Assembly (NCBI GenBank): GCA_910577735.1
Contig: CAJTOO010000070.1
Coordinates: 1 to 6,805, forward strand
DNA length: 6,805 bases
Origin: an uncultured Lachnospiraceae bacterium
GTDB lineage: Bacteria > Bacillota > Clostridia > Lachnospirales > Lachnospiraceae
Direction of reading: 5' to 3'
The position numbers and the translations under genes are program-made. Positions 6,200 through 6,805 of this stretch are shown here, piece by piece (positions within the stretch are counted from its first letter, which is position 1; the number at the start of each line of letters is the position of its first letter). The notes under the pieces are model-generated. The model saw only the letters and a list, made by a program, of their open reading frames with translations. It was not told the DNA's origin and did not search any database.

Positions 6200-6213
6200 T
6201 TTTGCCAGCAAAA
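6200..6213. repeat. Palindrome TTTTGCCAGCAAAA upstream of symE
   Basis: TTTTGC, CA, GCAAAA forms a near-perfect 14-bp palindrome. It covers the place where the -35 box would lie for a TATACT -10 box at 6228-6233, so it could be a regulator-binding site for symE. The assignment is by position only. Confidence 0.35.
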
Positions 6214-6233
6214 CGCCTCTTTCTTTATATACT
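6205..6233 (+). promoter_or_regulatory. Possible symE promoter
   Basis: TATACT at 6228-6233 matches the -10 consensus at five of six positions, but the -35 region (about 6205-6210, CCAGCA) is poor and lies in a palindrome. It would give a leader of roughly 70 nt before the symE ATG. A second, weaker candidate is TTGATG (6252-6257), a 17-bp spacer and TAAGCT (6275-6280), which would give a much shorter leader. Confidence 0.3.
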
Positions 6234-6313
6234 TTTCCAGACCCAAAAGGCTTGATGGAACGCCCCGTCTCCGCTAAGCTGTCACCACTAAAAAAGAAGG
6301 AGGCCAACGCCAT

Positions 6314-6691
6314 ATGAAATCAAAAATCATCAAAGTCTTATATTCCTCCCGTACCCGCCGGGACTTCCATTCCATCTATGCCGGGGCCATGCGCTATATC
6401 TGGACGCCCAAGATATCCATTGAGGGCAAATGGTTAGAAGCCCTCGGATACCACATAGGCGACCATATCAAGCTCGAATATGACGAGCAGGGCATCCATA
6501 TCCGCCCCCTGACCCCAGCGGAACAGAAATCCCTGGAACAGCAGCAGGCAACGAAGAACCTGGAAAACAAAATCGTAGAGCTGGAAAAAATCAAGACCAT
6601 GATAGAAGCCGAAACCGCTGCCCTCTCCATGGTAGCGGAACGGAAGCTCGAATATCCCGCTCCCTCTGAAAACCAGCCGTCTGCATCCTAA
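6314..6691 (+). CDS. symE: SymE-type toxin (type I toxin-antitoxin family)
   Basis: A 125-aa protein with a SymE-type domain. Residues 5-18 (IIKVLYSSRTRRDF) and 28-66 (YIWTPKISIEGKWLEALGYHIGDHIKLE and the following IHIRPL) match the SymE pattern of a tyrosine/serine/arginine stretch, then P-x-I-x-[LI]-x-G-x-WLEA-x-G-[FY]-x-x-G, an AbrB-like swapped-hairpin fold. In E. coli, SymE is SOS-induced, condenses the nucleoid or cuts nucleic acid, and is repressed by the antisense RNA SymR. Residues about 67-112 are Glu/Gln/Lys-rich and helical, probably coiled-coil; the tail is Pro/Ser-rich. The ATG is preceded by AGAAGGAGG (6295-6303) with 10 nt spacing. It is the only plus-strand gene among minus-strand phage genes, as expected for a phage cargo gene. 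Toxicity here is an inference from the family. Confidence 0.85.
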   Translation: MKSKIIKVLYSSRTRRDFHSIYAGAMRYIWTPKISIEGKWLEALGYHIGDHIKLEYDEQGIHIRPLTPAEQKSLEQQQATKNLENKIVELEKIKTMIEAETAALSMVAERKLEYPAPSENQPSAS

Positions 6692-6743
6692 GGAACCGCC
6701 ACCGCCGGATATCCCGGCATGACCCAAACCAACCAATGATACC

Positions 6744-6805
6744 TCATTCTTCCGTCAGCGTATAGGTAATCTTCATGGTCTTATCCACGGTCTTTACCAC
6801 CGCTG
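6744..6805 (-). CDS. C-terminus of an unidentified minus-strand gene
   Basis: The minus strand has an open frame entering from the right edge whose last 19 visible residues read AVVKTVDKTMKITYTLTEE before a TGA at 6744-6746. The composition looks protein-like, and position just upstream of a lysis cassette suggests a phage tail or other structural gene, but 19 residues are too few to identify it. Its 3' end lies 52 bp from the symE stop, so the two genes converge. I see no clear terminator between them. Confidence 0.5.
   Translation of the reverse strand, partial: AVVKTVDKTMKITYTLTEE

Noticed and set aside
6697..6718. Short hairpin GCCGG/CCGGC after symE as a terminator
   Set aside because: The stem is only 5 bp and no T-run follows on either strand.
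1..6805. CRISPR array, tRNA or rRNA genes
   Set aside because: I saw no regularly spaced repeats, cloverleaf-like sequence or rRNA motifs in either strand.

Overview
The window looks like part of a prophage, or a phage-derived mobile region, in a Gram-positive anaerobe of the Clostridia, most likely Lachnospiraceae-like. This rests on the recognisable family types (a TcdE-like holin, a SpoIID/amidase/LysM endolysin, a large serine recombinase with a SHOCT protein and a zinc-finger HTH protein), strong AGGAGG-type ribosome binding sites, and GC-rich phage genes next to AT-richer insertion-sequence DNA. The species cannot be fixed from the sequence.

Layout. Bases 1-1142 hold the 3' part of an IS1380-family insertion sequence: a transposase lacking its N-terminus because the window starts inside it, then non-coding DNA. 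A 78-bp AT-rich orphan stretch follows. Bases 1221-2749 are an apparently complete ISL3-family element with an intact 450-aa transposase and matching terminal inverted repeats. Its right end lies inside a minus-strand large serine recombinase gene, which it cuts after about 210 residues. The missing C-terminal part does not reappear on the other side and no target duplication is visible, so this is a rearranged junction and not a simple insertion.

From 2750 to 6108 all genes run on the minus strand, read right to left: holin, endolysin (ATGA overlap with the holin), a rho-independent terminator, an HTH/double zinc-finger protein, a SHOCT-type small protein (20-bp overlap), and the broken recombinase. 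The holin and endolysin form a lysis cassette. The next three genes form what looks like an integration/regulation module.

Between the holin and another minus-strand gene (only its last 19 codons are visible, at the right edge) sits a lone plus-strand gene for a SymE-type toxin. This is a typical place for a phage 'moron' cargo gene. A strong minus-strand terminator lies between symE and the holin. It would end any transcript running antisense to symE, either a SymR-like antisense RNA or read-through from the gene at the right edge, and it stands only 34 nt before the holin start. This symE/antisense/lysis junction and the amidase-SpoIID fusion endolysin are the most interesting parts of the window. 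Most families here are known; I see no convincing wholly new system.
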